Positions 36,530 to 45,615 are shown, numbered from the stretch's first letter. The stretch: 64,000 nucleotides of DNA from Acidisoma cellulosilyticum (GCF_020621385.1 NZ_JAESVA010000002.1:186001-250000); one strand, 5' to 3'. Numbers and translations: made by a program. Notes: generated by a model from the letters alone, not told the origin.

Positions 36530-37152
36530 TGCCTCCACGCCGACAATTTCTGTCCCTGCTCATCGCCGCCGGCCCGGTTGCCCTGGGCCTCAGCGGCTGC
36601 GCCTCCGCCGATCCGAACCTTTATCGGATCGGCGCTGTCACGGGCGGCGCGATAACCGGTGCGCCGCCGCAGATCGAGGTCCGCACGATCAGCATTCCCG
36701 GCTATCTCGACCGCACGGGCATCGTGAAGAAGGCGCAGGACTACAAGATCGATATCCATAGCAACGATATCTGGGCCGAGCCGCTTGCCGATATGCTGCA
36801 GGCGGCGATGGTGCAGGATCTGACGACAAGGTTGACGGGCGCGACCGTCATCGGTGCCGGCGGGTCGATCGGTGCGAATGCCGATCTGCTGGTCGAGATC
36901 AATGTGCTGCGCTTCGACCCTGATACCAATGGCCAGATGATCCTGCAGCTTCAGGTCGGCATCCGCGACGGCCAGACCATGACCCTGCTGGGCACCCGCA
37001 CCATCCAGCATCAGGCCCCGGCCGGGGAACCGCTGGTCGCTTCCATCGTCAGCACCATGAGCGCGCTTTGGGGCCAGGCCGCCGACGATATCGCGGCCTT
37101 CGTGGTGCAAAGCTGGGCCACCCATCCGCCCGCGGTGAGCACGGCCGGCTGA
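36526..37152 (+). CDS. pqiC: PqiC-like outer-membrane lipoprotein
   Basis: The 208-residue protein has a lipoprotein signal ending at LGLSGC (C24), then a domain of the ABC-type transport auxiliary lipoprotein family, with IEVRTISIPGYLDRTGIVKK near the start and conserved SNDIWAEPLADMLQ. PqiC anchors the far end of the PqiB tunnel to the outer membrane. It overlaps pqiB by 4 bases, and its TGA overlaps the ATG of the cytidine deaminase gene. Confidence 0.88.
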   Translation: MMPPRRQFLSLLIAAGPVALGLSGCASADPNLYRIGAVTGGAITGAPPQIEVRTISIPGYLDRTGIVKKAQDYKIDIHSNDIWAEPLADMLQAAMVQDLTTRLTGATVIGAGGSIGANADLLVEINVLRFDPDTNGQMILQLQVGIRDGQTMTLLGTRTIQHQAPAGEPLVASIVSTMSALWGQAADDIAAFVVQSWATHPPAVSTAG

Positions 37153-38030
37153 TGAGCGCGTTGTCGCCGCGCCTCGCGGCCGCGATCGGGCCAGACCATG
37201 TCTTGCCGGCGGCCCGCATTCCGGCGCTGCTGGCGGAAACCGGCCTGGCCGATACGGACGCCCTGATGCTGGCGCTGCTACCGCTGGCACAAAATCTGGC
37301 GCGACCGCCGATTTCAAACTTCCGCGTCGGCGCCGTGGGTCTGACGGCCGAGACCGGTGACGTGATCTTCGGCGCGAATGTCGAATTCCCGGGCGCCGGT
37401 TCGGGCGACACCATCCATGCCGAGCAATTTCTGTTCACCCGCGCCTATCATCGCGGCGTGACGCTGACGCGTATCGCGGTCTCCGCCCGGCCCTGCGGTC
37501 ATTGCCGTCAGTTCATGAACGAATTTTCCGGGAATGAGTCGCTGCTCATCCTCGATCCCGGCGGCGACCGGCAGAGCCTGTCTGAGCTTTTGCCCTTCAG
37601 ATTCGGCCCCGCCGATCTAGGCGAAGCCCCGGCCGGGCCGGGACGCGGCCAGACCGTCGTCATCACTGAGGACGAAGGGACAGAGGCCGATCCGGATATG
37701 CTTAAGGCCCTGATCGCCGGCGGCGCGCGCGCCCATACACCCTATAGCGGCTGCCCCTCGGCGCTTGTGCTGAAACTCGCGGACGGCCAGATCATCACCG
37801 GCAGCGCTATCGAGAACGCGGCCTATAACCCCGGCATGCCACCGGCCCAGGCGGCGCTGATCAACCTCATCGCCGGCGGATGGGATTATGACCAGATCGA
37901 CGCTGCGATCCTGGGTGCGGTTCCTGGCGCCGGTTTTGATCATTTTGCCGGAACCGCAAAGCTTCTCTCGATCATTGCGCCGAACGCATTGCTTGAGACC
38001 TTGCCCTGGCGGGTGGCGCAGTCCTCGTGA
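37152..38030 (+). CDS. cdd: Cytidine deaminase, long two-domain type
   Basis: The 292-residue protein resembles the E. coli-type dimeric cytidine deaminase, with a catalytic N-terminal domain (SNFRVGAVG, HAEQFL with the zinc histidine and catalytic glutamate, and PCGHCRQF supplying two cysteine ligands) and a degenerate C-terminal domain. It deaminates cytidine and deoxycytidine to uridine in pyrimidine salvage. The ATG at 37152 overlaps the pqiC stop as TGATG, so it is translationally coupled to a lipid transport operon with no obvious functional link. Confidence 0.9.
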   Translation: MSALSPRLAAAIGPDHVLPAARIPALLAETGLADTDALMLALLPLAQNLARPPISNFRVGAVGLTAETGDVIFGANVEFPGAGSGDTIHAEQFLFTRAYHRGVTLTRIAVSARPCGHCRQFMNEFSGNESLLILDPGGDRQSLSELLPFRFGPADLGEAPAGPGRGQTVVITEDEGTEADPDMLKALIAGGARAHTPYSGCPSALVLKLADGQIITGSAIENAAYNPGMPPAQAALINLIAGGWDYDQIDAAILGAVPGAGFDHFAGTAKLLSIIAPNALLETLPWRVAQSS

Positions 38031-38055
38031 CGCCGTCGATCTGATATAGAGGGGC

Positions 38056-38535
38056 ATGACCGCGCCCTTCTGGAAGACCAAGACGCTTGACGAGATGACC
38101 CAGGCAGAATGGGAGTCTCTCTGCGACGGTTGCGGCCGTTGCTGTCTGCACAAGCTGCGCGAGGAGGAGACCGACATCCTCTCCTTCACCAATGTCTCCT
38201 GCCGGCTGCTGAATACCGAAGACTGCCAGTGTTCCGACTACGCGAACCGCTTCGCCAAGGTGCCGGACTGCGTGCAGTTGACGCCTGTGGTGCTGCGGGA
38301 GATCGATTGGCTGCCGCCCTCCTGCGCCTATCGTCTGCTGGAAGAAGGCAAAGACCTGCCGTCCTGGCATCCTTTGGTCAGCGGCGACCCGGCGACCGTC
38401 ATTACCTCCGGCGCGTCGGCCGCAGGCCGCGTCATCAACGAGCGTGACGCCGGCCCCCTGGAACATCACGTCGTCGACTGGCCGGCCCAGATGCCAAGGG
38501 TGCGGCCCCCGCGTCGCAAGCGCGCCAAGCGCTGA
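38056..38535 (+). CDS. YcgN-family (UPF0260) cysteine-cluster protein
   Basis: The 159-residue protein closely follows the E. coli YcgN pattern: [29 protein letters not shown], then [14 protein letters not shown] and [19 protein letters not shown]. The eight or more cysteines suggest a metal or iron-sulfur centre of the YkgJ superfamily, but no reaction is known. It follows cdd by 25 bases and precedes an MFS gene by 22 bases. Confidence 0.88.
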   Translation: MTAPFWKTKTLDEMTQAEWESLCDGCGRCCLHKLREEETDILSFTNVSCRLLNTEDCQCSDYANRFAKVPDCVQLTPVVLREIDWLPPSCAYRLLEEGKDLPSWHPLVSGDPATVITSGASAAGRVINERDAGPLEHHVVDWPAQMPRVRPPRRKRAKR

Positions 38536-38557
38536 GGCCAGCACCGGTCACCATGCC

Positions 38558-39955
38558 ATGAGCGTCGATACGACCTTGCCCTGGAGCCGGCTATTCGCGC
38601 GCCCCTATGGCGCCTATCTGGCGACCTTCAGCCTGGGCTCCGCGCTTTATGCTTTCGCAGCTTTTCTGGTCTCGGCCTGCATGCCCTCGGCGGTGCAGGA
38701 GCTTGGCCATCTGACGCTGATGAGCTGGAGCCTGACCTTCTATCTGATCGCGGCGATCGTCGCCGGCATCGTCGCCCCGCCGCTGAAATGGCGCATCGGG
38801 ACTGGTGCCGCGCTGCAATGCGCGGGCCTGGCCTATCTGCTCGGTTCCGTCGCCTGCGGCTTCGCGCCCAATATCTGGACCCTGCTCGGCGGTCGTGTCC
38901 TGCAGGGGCTGGGCGAAGGCACCGTCTCCAGCGTCACCTATATCCTGATCCCGGAGGTATTCCCGGCCGCGATGATCCCGGCGATCTTCGGGATCGAGGC
39001 GACCATCTGGGCCGTGGGTTCTCTCGCTGCGCCCGTGATCGGCGGCTACCTGACGCAAGCGATCTCCTGGCGGGCGGCGTTTCTGGTCGAAATCCCGCCG
39101 ATCCTGCTGTTCATGGCTCTGGTCTGGCGCGTCATTCCCGAAGGCGGCCGCCGGGACGAGGCGCATCATCCTATTCCGGTGCTGCGGGTGGCCGGTGTCG
39201 GCTTCGGCATCCTGTTGCTGTCGCTGGCCGCGATCGAGCCCGGCGTCTATCCGCGCGTGGCGAGCCTGATCGCGGCGATGCTGGTGCTGCTGCTGGTCGC
39301 GCGCAGCGATCTGGCGGCGCCCAACCGGCTGCTGCCGCGCGGCGCCTTCTCTTTCCGCAAGCCGGCCGGCCTCGCTCTCTGGGTCGTGCTGCTGCTGCCC
39401 ACGGCCCATATCGGTCCCGCCACTTATATCATTCTGCTGATCGAACGCGTTTGGGGTTATGACCCGCTGACGGCGAGCGTGCTCGGCTCCGTCGTGGCGG
39501 CCTTCTGGGGCGGTGTCGGCGTTCTCGTCAGCCGCCTGCCGGCGCGCTGGACCGGAACGGGGATCTGGCTCGGCCCCTGCCTGCTCGCGGTGGGGCTGGC
39601 GCTCGGCTGGGTCGGGATGGCGGCCGGGCAAATCCTGTGGATCGTCCTGGTCGGCCAGGCCCTGATCGGCACCGGCTATGGGTTGTGCTGGGGCGTGCTG
39701 AGCCAGGTCATTATGACCGGATCGGAAGAGGCGGATCGCGACCGGGCGTCCGCCATGCTGCCCTCGGTGCTCTCGGCCGGACTCGCCATCGGTTCGGCGC
39801 TGGGCGGGATCGCCGCCAATGCGGCCGGCCTCGCCGAAGGCGTGCCGCGGCAGGTGGTGGTCCAAGCCGGCATCGCCTGCTTCACCGTCGCTTCGGTCGT
39901 CGGTGTCATCGCGGCCGTCGCCAGCCTCAGACTGCGCGCGACCGGCCGAGTTTGA
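38558..39955 (+). CDS. MFS transporter, 12-14 TM
   Basis: The 465-residue protein is a major facilitator with many hydrophobic segments from the start (GAYLATFSLGSALYAFAAFLV). The loop-region GGRVLQGLGEGTVSSVTYIL motif and AVGSLAAPVIGGYLTQAISWRAAF (motif C-like, with GP replaced) point to the drug-proton antiporter branch. Substrate is unknown. The ATG at 38558 is used; a longer frame would run through the YcgN gene. It is followed after about 100 bases by a second, unrelated MFS gene. Confidence 0.85.
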   Translation: MSVDTTLPWSRLFARPYGAYLATFSLGSALYAFAAFLVSACMPSAVQELGHLTLMSWSLTFYLIAAIVAGIVAPPLKWRIGTGAALQCAGLAYLLGSVACGFAPNIWTLLGGRVLQGLGEGTVSSVTYILIPEVFPAAMIPAIFGIEATIWAVGSLAAPVIGGYLTQAISWRAAFLVEIPPILLFMALVWRVIPEGGRRDEAHHPIPVLRVAGVGFGILLLSLAAIEPGVYPRVASLIAAMLVLLLVARSDLAAPNRLLPRGAFSFRKPAGLALWVVLLLPTAHIGPATYIILLIERVWGYDPLTASVLGSVVAAFWGGVGVLVSRLPARWTGTGIWLGPCLLAVGLALGWVGMAAGQILWIVLVGQALIGTGYGLCWGVLSQVIMTGSEEADRDRASAMLPSVLSAGLAIGSALGGIAANAAGLAEGVPRQVVVQAGIACFTVASVVGVIAAVASLRLRATGRV

Positions 39956-40053
39956 TGACCAATCGGACCCGCCTTTTCGCAGCCGCACAAAACGCCTCGA
40001 TCTGGCCATCAAGCCGCGCTAGGTGACGGGTATCGTCCCCGGAGCCTTTTGCC

Positions 40054-41280
40054 GTGAAATTATCCCCCGCCCTGCTGGCTCTGGCCGCCGCCGCTTTCGG
40101 CATCGGCACCACGGAATTCGTGATCATGGGCCTGCTGCCCGAGATCGGGCGCAGCCTCGGCGTCTCCATTCCGCAGGCGGGCCAGCTCGTCTCGGGCTAT
40201 GCGCTGTCGGTCACGATCGGGTCGCCCATCATGGCGATCCTGATGAGCCGCTTTCCCCGCCGCCAGTCTCTGCTGACGCTGATGGTCATTTTCGTATTCG
40301 GCAATTGCCTATGCGCCTTGGCCGGCAGCTACGACACGCTGATGGCCGCGCGTATTTTCACGGCCCTCGCCCATGGCGCCTTCTTCGGTATCGGCGCCAT
40401 CGTCGCGGCCGAAGTGGTGCCGAAGCATCAGCGGGCGCTGGCGATCTCGCTCATGTTCTCCGGTCTGACGCTCGCGAATGTTCTGGGCGTGCCGCTCGGC
40501 ACGCTGCTCGGTCAGGCCTATGGCTGGCGCATGACCTTCTGGGCGGTCTGCGTCATCGGCGTCTTTGCCTTCGCTGCCCTGTTCATCTGGGTGCCGGCGG
40601 TGCGCCAGGGCCGGCGCATGAAGCTGAAGCGCGAGTTGCTGGCGATCGTTCACCCGCAGGTACAGCTCGCCATGGCGACGAGCACGCTCTGTTCCGCCGC
40701 ACTTTTTTCGGTCTTCACCTATATTACGCCGCTGCTGGAGAAGGTGACCGGCGTCTCTCCCCACGGCGTCAGCATTGCCCTGCTGCTCTTCGGGGTCGGC
40801 ATCACGCTCGGCAATCTCGCCGGCGGCCGCGCGGCCGATTGGCGCCTGATGACGGCGATCATCGCCATGCTGTGCGCACTGATCCTGGTCCAGGCGCTGT
40901 TCACCTGGACCAGCGTCAGCCCGGTTCCGGCCGTCATCACGATGATGATCTGGGGCGCGCTTGCCTTCGGCGTTTGCTCCCCCTTGCAGATGCGGGTTGT
41001 GGATCAGGCGCGGGCCGCACCCAGTCTTGCCTCCACGCTCAACCAAAGCGCCTTCAACCTCGGCAATGCCATCGGCGCGCTGCTCGGCGGTCTGACGGTC
41101 TCGGCTGGCATTTCCTATAGCGCCCTGCCCTGGCTCGGCTCCGGGCTCAGTGCCGCCGCGCTTTGCACGATCCTCACGGCCATCTGGCTGGAGCGGCGCA
41201 CGCAGCGGCGTCGGCAGGATCGCCGGGCCCTGATGCGGGGTGCCGGCGCGGCTGCTGCCGCCGGCGTCAGCGATATCTGA
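40054..41280 (+). CDS. MFS transporter, DHA1 family (AraJ/PbuE-like)
   Basis: The 408-residue protein starts with the DHA1 signature FGIGTTEFVIMGLLPEIGRSLGVSIPQAGQLVSGYAL, split over the first helix and loop, followed by GSPIMAILMSRFPRRQSLL (motif A region) and AVVAAEVV-type segments. Relatives export arabinose, purines or drugs. The start is GTG at 40054 with a GGAG site. It converges on rpoH with a strong bidirectional terminator between them. Confidence 0.88.
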   Translation: MKLSPALLALAAAAFGIGTTEFVIMGLLPEIGRSLGVSIPQAGQLVSGYALSVTIGSPIMAILMSRFPRRQSLLTLMVIFVFGNCLCALAGSYDTLMAARIFTALAHGAFFGIGAIVAAEVVPKHQRALAISLMFSGLTLANVLGVPLGTLLGQAYGWRMTFWAVCVIGVFAFAALFIWVPAVRQGRRMKLKRELLAIVHPQVQLAMATSTLCSAALFSVFTYITPLLEKVTGVSPHGVSIALLLFGVGITLGNLAGGRAADWRLMTAIIAMLCALILVQALFTWTSVSPVPAVITMMIWGALAFGVCSPLQMRVVDQARAAPSLASTLNQSAFNLGNAIGALLGGLTVSAGISYSALPWLGSGLSAAALCTILTAIWLERRTQRRRQDRRALMRGAGAAAAAGVSDI

Positions 41281-41292
41281 CGTCACCATAGA

Positions 41293-41326
41293 AAAGGGGC
41301 CGGTCTCTTGCGAGACCGGCCCCTTT
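41293..41326. terminator. Bidirectional intrinsic terminator between MFS gene and rpoH
   Basis: A perfect 15-base stem (AAAGGGGCCGGTCTC and its complement) closes on a TTGC loop. The A and T ends of the stem provide the U-tract in both directions, ending transcription of the plus-strand MFS gene and the minus-strand rpoH gene. Confidence 0.9.
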
Positions 41327-41349
41327 CAGTCTGTCTGCCGTGTGAGCCG

Positions 41350-42261
41350 TTAGGCCGCGATACGCGCGACCTCGGCATCCTTCGTGATCTGCTGGCGGCG
41401 ATCGGTGATCTGCGTCTTCATCGACTTCTGCAGCTTCTCGAAAGCCCGTACCTCGATCTGACGAACCCGCTCACGCGAGATGCGATAGCGCTGGGAGAGG
41501 TCTTCCAGCGTCGTCGCCTCATCCTTCAGGCGGCGTTCGATCAGAATATGCCGCTCGCGCTCATTCAGCGTCTTCAACGCGTTCGCGAGCAGCGCCTTGC
41601 GGTCACTCATTTCCTCATGCTCAGCCAGCATCTCTTCCTGGCTGTCATTGTCATCGACCAGCCAATCCTGCCACTCGCCCTCGCTGTCGGCGCGGACGGG
41701 CGCGTTCAGGCTATGGTCCGGCGCCGAGAGGCGGCGGTTCATGTTCACCACGTCCTGCTCCGGCACCGCCAGAACGCGGGCGATTTCGGTGACATGCTCG
41801 GGCCGCAGATCGCCGTCCTCGATCGCCTGCATCTGGCCCTTCAGCCGGCGCAGGTTGAAGAACAGCTTCTTCTGGGCGGCGGTCGTGCCCATCTTCACCA
41901 AGGACCAGCTATGCAGGATGTACTCCTGAATAGCGGCGCGGATCCACCACATAGCGTAGGTCGCCAGGCGGAAGCCGCGATCGGGATCGAAGCGCTTCAC
42001 CGCCTGCATCATGCCGACATTGCCTTCGCTGATCAGCTCGCCCACCGGCAGGCCGTAACCGCGATAGCCCATGGCGATTTTCGCGACGAGACGCAGATGC
42101 GAAGTAACCAGCTTATGCGCGGATTCGTGGTCGGTCTGGTCGCGCCAGGCTTTGGACAGGCTGAGTTCTTCTTCGGCCGTCAGCATCGGAAACTTACGAA
42201 TGTCCTGCAGATACCGGGAAAGATTTCCCTCAGGCGCAAGATTAAGAATAGCAAGGGCCAT
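41350..42261 (-). CDS. rpoH: RNA polymerase heat-shock sigma factor
   Basis: The 303-residue protein is a group 3 sigma-70 factor: LSRYLQDIRKFPMLTAEEE (region 1.2), GYRGYGLPVGELISEGNVGMMQAVKRFDPDRGFRLATYA (region 2, given here in pieces of the conserved fold), the RpoH box around QKKLFFNLRRLK, and region 4 helix-turn-helix YRISRERVRQIEVRAFEKL. It directs polymerase to heat-shock promoters. The ATG at 42261 follows AAGGAG and fits the MALAILNLAPEGNL family start; a longer frame to 42339 is not used. A 380-base untranslated gap lies upstream. Confidence 0.95.
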   Translation of the reverse strand: MALAILNLAPEGNLSRYLQDIRKFPMLTAEEELSLSKAWRDQTDHESAHKLVTSHLRLVAKIAMGYRGYGLPVGELISEGNVGMMQAVKRFDPDRGFRLATYAMWWIRAAIQEYILHSWSLVKMGTTAAQKKLFFNLRRLKGQMQAIEDGDLRPEHVTEIARVLAVPEQDVVNMNRRLSAPDHSLNAPVRADSEGEWQDWLVDDNDSQEEMLAEHEEMSDRKALLANALKTLNERERHILIERRLKDEATTLEDLSQRYRISRERVRQIEVRAFEKLQKSMKTQITDRRQQITKDAEVARIAA

Positions 42262-42641
42262 AAGTGAGACTCCTTTTTTCGTCGGAAACGGCCTGTAAAG
42301 CACCGTCTCTGTTCGAAGTTGGTCAGGTTCGTTGACCACTTATAAGAATGAGATCTGCAATTCGTCTCTTCACGAGCCAGCGATTACCCCGAAAGCGGCA
42401 GTAACCGTTGAGTGATGACTAAGAAATCTCAAGTTGCCGTGATGGCAGCAGACCTCGAAGCCGGACGATTGCTCTCATCCACGCGGCGGATAATACGCCG
42501 CTCACGCACTATAGTTCATTAAAATCTTGAAATTCAGATCGGGTATGTAGCGGACGAATGCCCCGACCGCGATTGGGCCCTTGATAGGGGCCCTTCGCAT
42601 CACGTGTCGGTGACAGGGATACGAAGGGCGTGCGACTCGGG
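42262..42641. other. Long gene-free region upstream of rpoH
   Basis: This stretch holds the rpoH promoter and leader. On the minus strand TATAGT (42508-42513) with CTGAAT 18 bases before it is a possible sigma-70 promoter. A GCGGCG/CGCCGC hairpin and an 8-base inverted repeat (GCCCTTCG at 42590-42597, CGAAGGGC at 42622-42629) are present; the latter may terminate the upstream holin-like gene. No ORF with protein-like composition was found. A thermosensor leader is possible but unsupported. Confidence 0.4.
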
Positions 42642-43226
42642 TTACTTGCTGCGGTCGCGATCGCGCCGGGCGCGGCCGCGGAACAGATCCTGACCCATGA
42701 CGAGGCCGACCACGGCAGCGCCCAGCAGAAAGGCGCCCTTGTGGCGTGAAAACACGCCGCGCCCTGCGGCCGCCCCGGCCGAGGCCGCCTTGGAGGCGGC
42801 TTTCTTCGGCATCTCCATTAGCGCGATCACACCGGGCAGCGCGGCCGCCGCCATATCCATGACGGACGGACCGCTGCCCGCGCGCTCCGCCGCGCCGGAC
42901 GGGCGCGGGCGAGCCGCACGCCCCCCGTCCCGTCTGCCGCCGCGCGACGCGACAAGGCCGATGACCAGGACGATGATCGCGATCAAAGCCAGCCCAGCCG
43001 CCGTGATGAAGGCCGCCCAGACCGGGCCCAGATGGTGCTGAACCAAAATCCAGACGCCCGCCGCGGCACAGCCGACGGCAGGCAATAGAATGAACCCCGC
43101 GAAGGCCGCGCAGGCGATAAGAATGACCATCCGCCGCGCGGCCGAGGTCGCGTCCTCGACGATGCGGGCCGGGTTGAAGGCGCTTAGAACGCCGATACGC
43201 AAAAGCTGCTGCAGCATGCCGATCAT
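42642..43226 (-). CDS. Phage-holin-superfamily-like membrane protein (YqjE-like)
   Basis: The 194-residue protein has an N-terminal amphipathic stretch (MIGMLQQLLRIGVLSAFNP), two strong membrane helices around 32-55 and 63-90, an Arg/Gly/Pro-rich linker and a further hydrophobic helix near the C-terminus before a basic tail. The two-helix part fits the Phage_holin_3_6/YqjE group, which is normally encoded next to YqjD/ElaB proteins, as here. No phage genes surround it, so a stress-related envelope role is more likely than lysis. Start 43226 is preferred over a frame to 43280 that overlaps the upstream gene. Confidence 0.6.
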   Translation of the reverse strand: MIGMLQQLLRIGVLSAFNPARIVEDATSAARRMVILIACAAFAGFILLPAVGCAAAGVWILVQHHLGPVWAAFITAAGLALIAIIVLVIGLVASRGGRRDGGRAARPRPSGAAERAGSGPSVMDMAAAALPGVIALMEMPKKAASKAASAGAAAGRGVFSRHKGAFLLGAAVVGLVMGQDLFRGRARRDRDRSK

Positions 43227-43239
43227 GAAACCGGGCCGC

Positions 43240-43536
43240 TCAGCGTGAGACGATTTTGCTGAAGATGAAACCCGCCGCAAAAGCCAGCAGCAGGCTGGTG
43301 ACGGGCTTCTCCTCGATATGGGCCGCCACCGTATCGGCGCCGCGCCGGCCGGTTTCCGAGACCGTCTCGTACAGACCAGCGGCCTGATCCGAAAGGCTGT
43401 CGGCCGCGTCCTGGCTGTAACGGCCGGCCAGATCCTTCATCTGGCGAATGAGGACGGCGACATCCTCCTTCAAGCTTGCGATATCGTCCGACACACGCTT
43501 GGCCTGGCTCGACGGATCAGGTTCGAAATCGCTCAT
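43240..43536 (-). CDS. DUF883/YqjD-ElaB family membrane-anchored protein
   Basis: The 98-residue protein has a long amphipathic helical N-terminus (VSDDIASLKEDVAVLIRQMK), then a C-terminal membrane anchor with FAAGFIFSKIVSR, the classic GFxxxxxxR ending of the DUF883 family. E. coli YqjD and ElaB bind ribosomes in stationary phase and tether them to the inner membrane. The gene lies 13 bases upstream of the holin-like gene and the two are surely co-transcribed, matching the yqjD-yqjE order. Confidence 0.82.
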   Translation of the reverse strand: MSDFEPDPSSQAKRVSDDIASLKEDVAVLIRQMKDLAGRYSQDAADSLSDQAAGLYETVSETGRRGADTVAAHIEEKPVTSLLLAFAAGFIFSKIVSR

Positions 43537-43641
43537 AAAGACACCTCTCGATGGCAGGCATTGAAGACCCAGGATCGGGGCGTCCCGACAGCGATTACAT
43601 TGGGAGAGGCGAAGGAAAAGGCAATGACCGCGGCGGGGCCG

Positions 43642-44679
43642 TCAGCGTGCGGCCGCCTGGGCCGGAGGTGCCGCGAAGAAGCGCCGCGCGGGCAGCATGA
43701 CGATCGCGTAGAGAATGACCGCCAGAAGCTGCGTGACGGCGGCGGCGATCAGCGTCGCCAGCCAAAACGGCCGCAGATGGGACGGTGCCCAGATGACCCA
43801 GGCCGTCAGAACGGCGGGCTGCACCAAAGCGAAGGCCAGGGCCGTGCGCGACCAGGCAAGTAGGCCCTTCTCTCCGATCAGATACCAACTGCGTTCGCCG
43901 ACGGCCATGCCGCCCAGGATCATGACGAAACCCAGGAAAAACAGCCCCGGTCCGTCCAGAATCGAACCGCCCAGCAACACGACCCAGCCCAGAATGATGG
44001 CAGGACCACGAACGGCTGACAGAAACGTCACGCCGCGAAAGAGAGCGGCGCAGATCAAAAGACCCAGGATGAAATCCGTGATCGCGCTGACGGGCCAGAG
44101 TCCGGCATAGCGATGGAAGCCCAGTTCGAAGCTGATGCCATAGATGGCAAAGCACACGGCTATGCCCGCAATGCAGATGTCCGGAACGGAGGTCCAGGTC
44201 AGGCAGAGAAGCGGCGGCAGCAAAACCACGGCGATCACCATGGTCGCCGTGATCCAGAAGGCAGGCGAAAGAAGCCGATCGGACCAAGGGAATAGCAGAT
44301 GATGGTCAGGACCCAGCAGGGCCACAGATTCGAACAGGACGAGAGCAAGCAGAAAATAGGCGAGGAGCGGCAAAACCAGACGCAGGTACATATCCCTCGC
44401 GACCACCATATCCCATCCGGACTTCAGGCCGCGCTGGAAGTGAAAAGCCGCAAAACCGGCGATGATCAGTCCGAAATCCGGCATATAGCGGGCTTTGTCG
44501 AAAGCGAACCGCAGCAGCGGGGGAAATTCCGCTTGCACGGCGACAAGACCGGGCAGGCTGAGCCATTGCCAGAGGAACCAGAAGGCCGCGACCGGCAAGG
44601 CCATGATCAGCGGACCACGGAAATCGCTCGTCGCGATAATGGACCGGTTCTGCCATTGAACGACACTGTAATCGACCAT
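43642..44679 (-). CDS. Polytopic membrane protein, acyltransferase-3-like
   Basis: The 345-residue protein has about nine to ten membrane helices with short loops. Its hydropathy and the segment DFGLIIAGFAAFHFQRGLKSGWDM resemble the acyltransferase-3/OpgC family that acylates surface glycans, but the usual N-terminal arginine-histidine catalytic motif is not evident, so the family call is tentative. ATG 44679 gives a natural start; an ATG at 44691 is 4 codons longer. It is separated from the DUF883 gene by about 105 bases, and nothing nearby suggests a substrate. Confidence 0.45.
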   Translation of the reverse strand: MVDYSVVQWQNRSIIATSDFRGPLIMALPVAAFWFLWQWLSLPGLVAVQAEFPPLLRFAFDKARYMPDFGLIIAGFAAFHFQRGLKSGWDMVVARDMYLRLVLPLLAYFLLALVLFESVALLGPDHHLLFPWSDRLLSPAFWITATMVIAVVLLPPLLCLTWTSVPDICIAGIAVCFAIYGISFELGFHRYAGLWPVSAITDFILGLLICAALFRGVTFLSAVRGPAIILGWVVLLGGSILDGPGLFFLGFVMILGGMAVGERSWYLIGEKGLLAWSRTALAFALVQPAVLTAWVIWAPSHLRPFWLATLIAAAVTQLLAVILYAIVMLPARRFFAAPPAQAAAR

Positions 44680-44859
44680 GGACGCTATCATCTCCGGCGC
44701 GCGACCCGAAGCGGGCCCTGTTCAGCGCATCGCTAGCAGAGAGACGCGCCACCGCCAACGCGGCATGGCTGCCAACACGATGCGATGGCTTTCGCACGAA
44801 AACAGGGGCTTGCTCCGCACCACGCTTGCCCTTAGAGAACGGCCCACGTCCAGCGGACT

Positions 44860-44934
44860 GGGTGCGTAGCTCAGCGGTAGAGCATCGCCTTCACACGGCG
44901 GGGGTCACAGGTTCAATCCCTGTCGCACCCACCA
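44860..44934 (+). tRNA. tRNA-Val (anticodon CAC)
   Basis: The 75-base cloverleaf has acceptor GGGTGCG/CGCACCC and D-arm GCTCAGCGGTAGAGC. The anticodon arm TCGCC/GGCGG encloses loop TTCACAC (anticodon CAC, reading GUG), and the T-arm is ACAGG TTCAATC CCTGT. CCA is encoded after discriminator A. Confidence 0.95.
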
Positions 44935-45088
44935 GTCCAATCTTTCCCGACACTGTCACAGGCGCAGTCAGTTTGCCCGCCCATAGCGGGGCGGCCGGCA
45001 TGCCGTTTTCAGCGCATCGTCGCGAGACGCCATCTTGCTGATTTAACGCATGATAATTACGGTGTGCGTACATTCCGTATGAAGATCT

Positions 45089-45601
45089 ATGTCCCCGCCA
45101 TCCCCCCATCGATACCGTCTATCCCTCGCCTTCGCGCTGATGACGGGGCTCGCCCTGACAGCCTGCACCCGTAACACCATCGTGCTGGTCGCGCCGACCG
45201 CCATGCAGGTTGTGCCGCCGGGCGCCTGTGTCAGACCGACGGAAGGGCCGACCCTCTATCCGGGGTCGCCCGCGATCGGGTTAAAAAACATCGTCGGCGG
45301 CGCCTATCCGCCAGAGGCGATGGCCGCCGGCATCCGTATCGGCTGTGCCGGCATCATCTTCCGCATCAATCCTGAGGGACAGGCCGTCAACGCCCGGCTG
45401 ATCTCGGAATTTCCCGACGGATATGGCTTCGGCGCCAAGGGCCTGTCCGACCTCGCGGGCGAGAAATTCCCGCCCGGCGTCACCGACCCCAATTGGCATT
45501 TCACGCGCCTTATCCTGCGTTGGACCGGACCCGCGCCGTCTTCCGCCCCCTCGGCCGCGCCGCCCTTGGGGTCAGTGAAGCCTTGGGGCTTGATGGGCTG
45601 A
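45089..45601 (+). CDS. Lipoprotein with TonB C-terminal-like domain
   Basis: The 170-residue protein has a basic N-terminus and a lipobox LTAC near residue 25, then a domain with AYPPEAMAAGIRIGCAGIIF and KFPPGV that matches the fold pattern of the TonB C-terminal (energy transducer) domain, ending in a proline- and alanine-rich tail. There is no transmembrane anchor or proline-rich spacer, so it is not a TonB proper; such free-standing domains probably bind outer-membrane or periplasmic partners. It converges with the 632-residue unknown gene 14 bases away. Confidence 0.6.
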   Translation: MSPPSPHRYRLSLAFALMTGLALTACTRNTIVLVAPTAMQVVPPGACVRPTEGPTLYPGSPAIGLKNIVGGAYPPEAMAAGIRIGCAGIIFRINPEGQAVNARLISEFPDGYGFGAKGLSDLAGEKFPPGVTDPNWHFTRLILRWTGPAPSSAPSAAPPLGSVKPWGLMG

Positions 45602-45615
45602 CGCGGGGCCGCCAG

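Noticed and set aside
38591-40012. 473-residue minus-strand frame opposite the first MFS gene
   Set aside because: The sequence is hydrophilic low-complexity R, D and Q opposite a clear membrane protein.
42642-43536. Prophage remnant suggested by a holin-like gene
   Set aside because: No other phage gene is nearby, and the neighbour is a YqjD/ElaB protein, which explains the pair without a phage.
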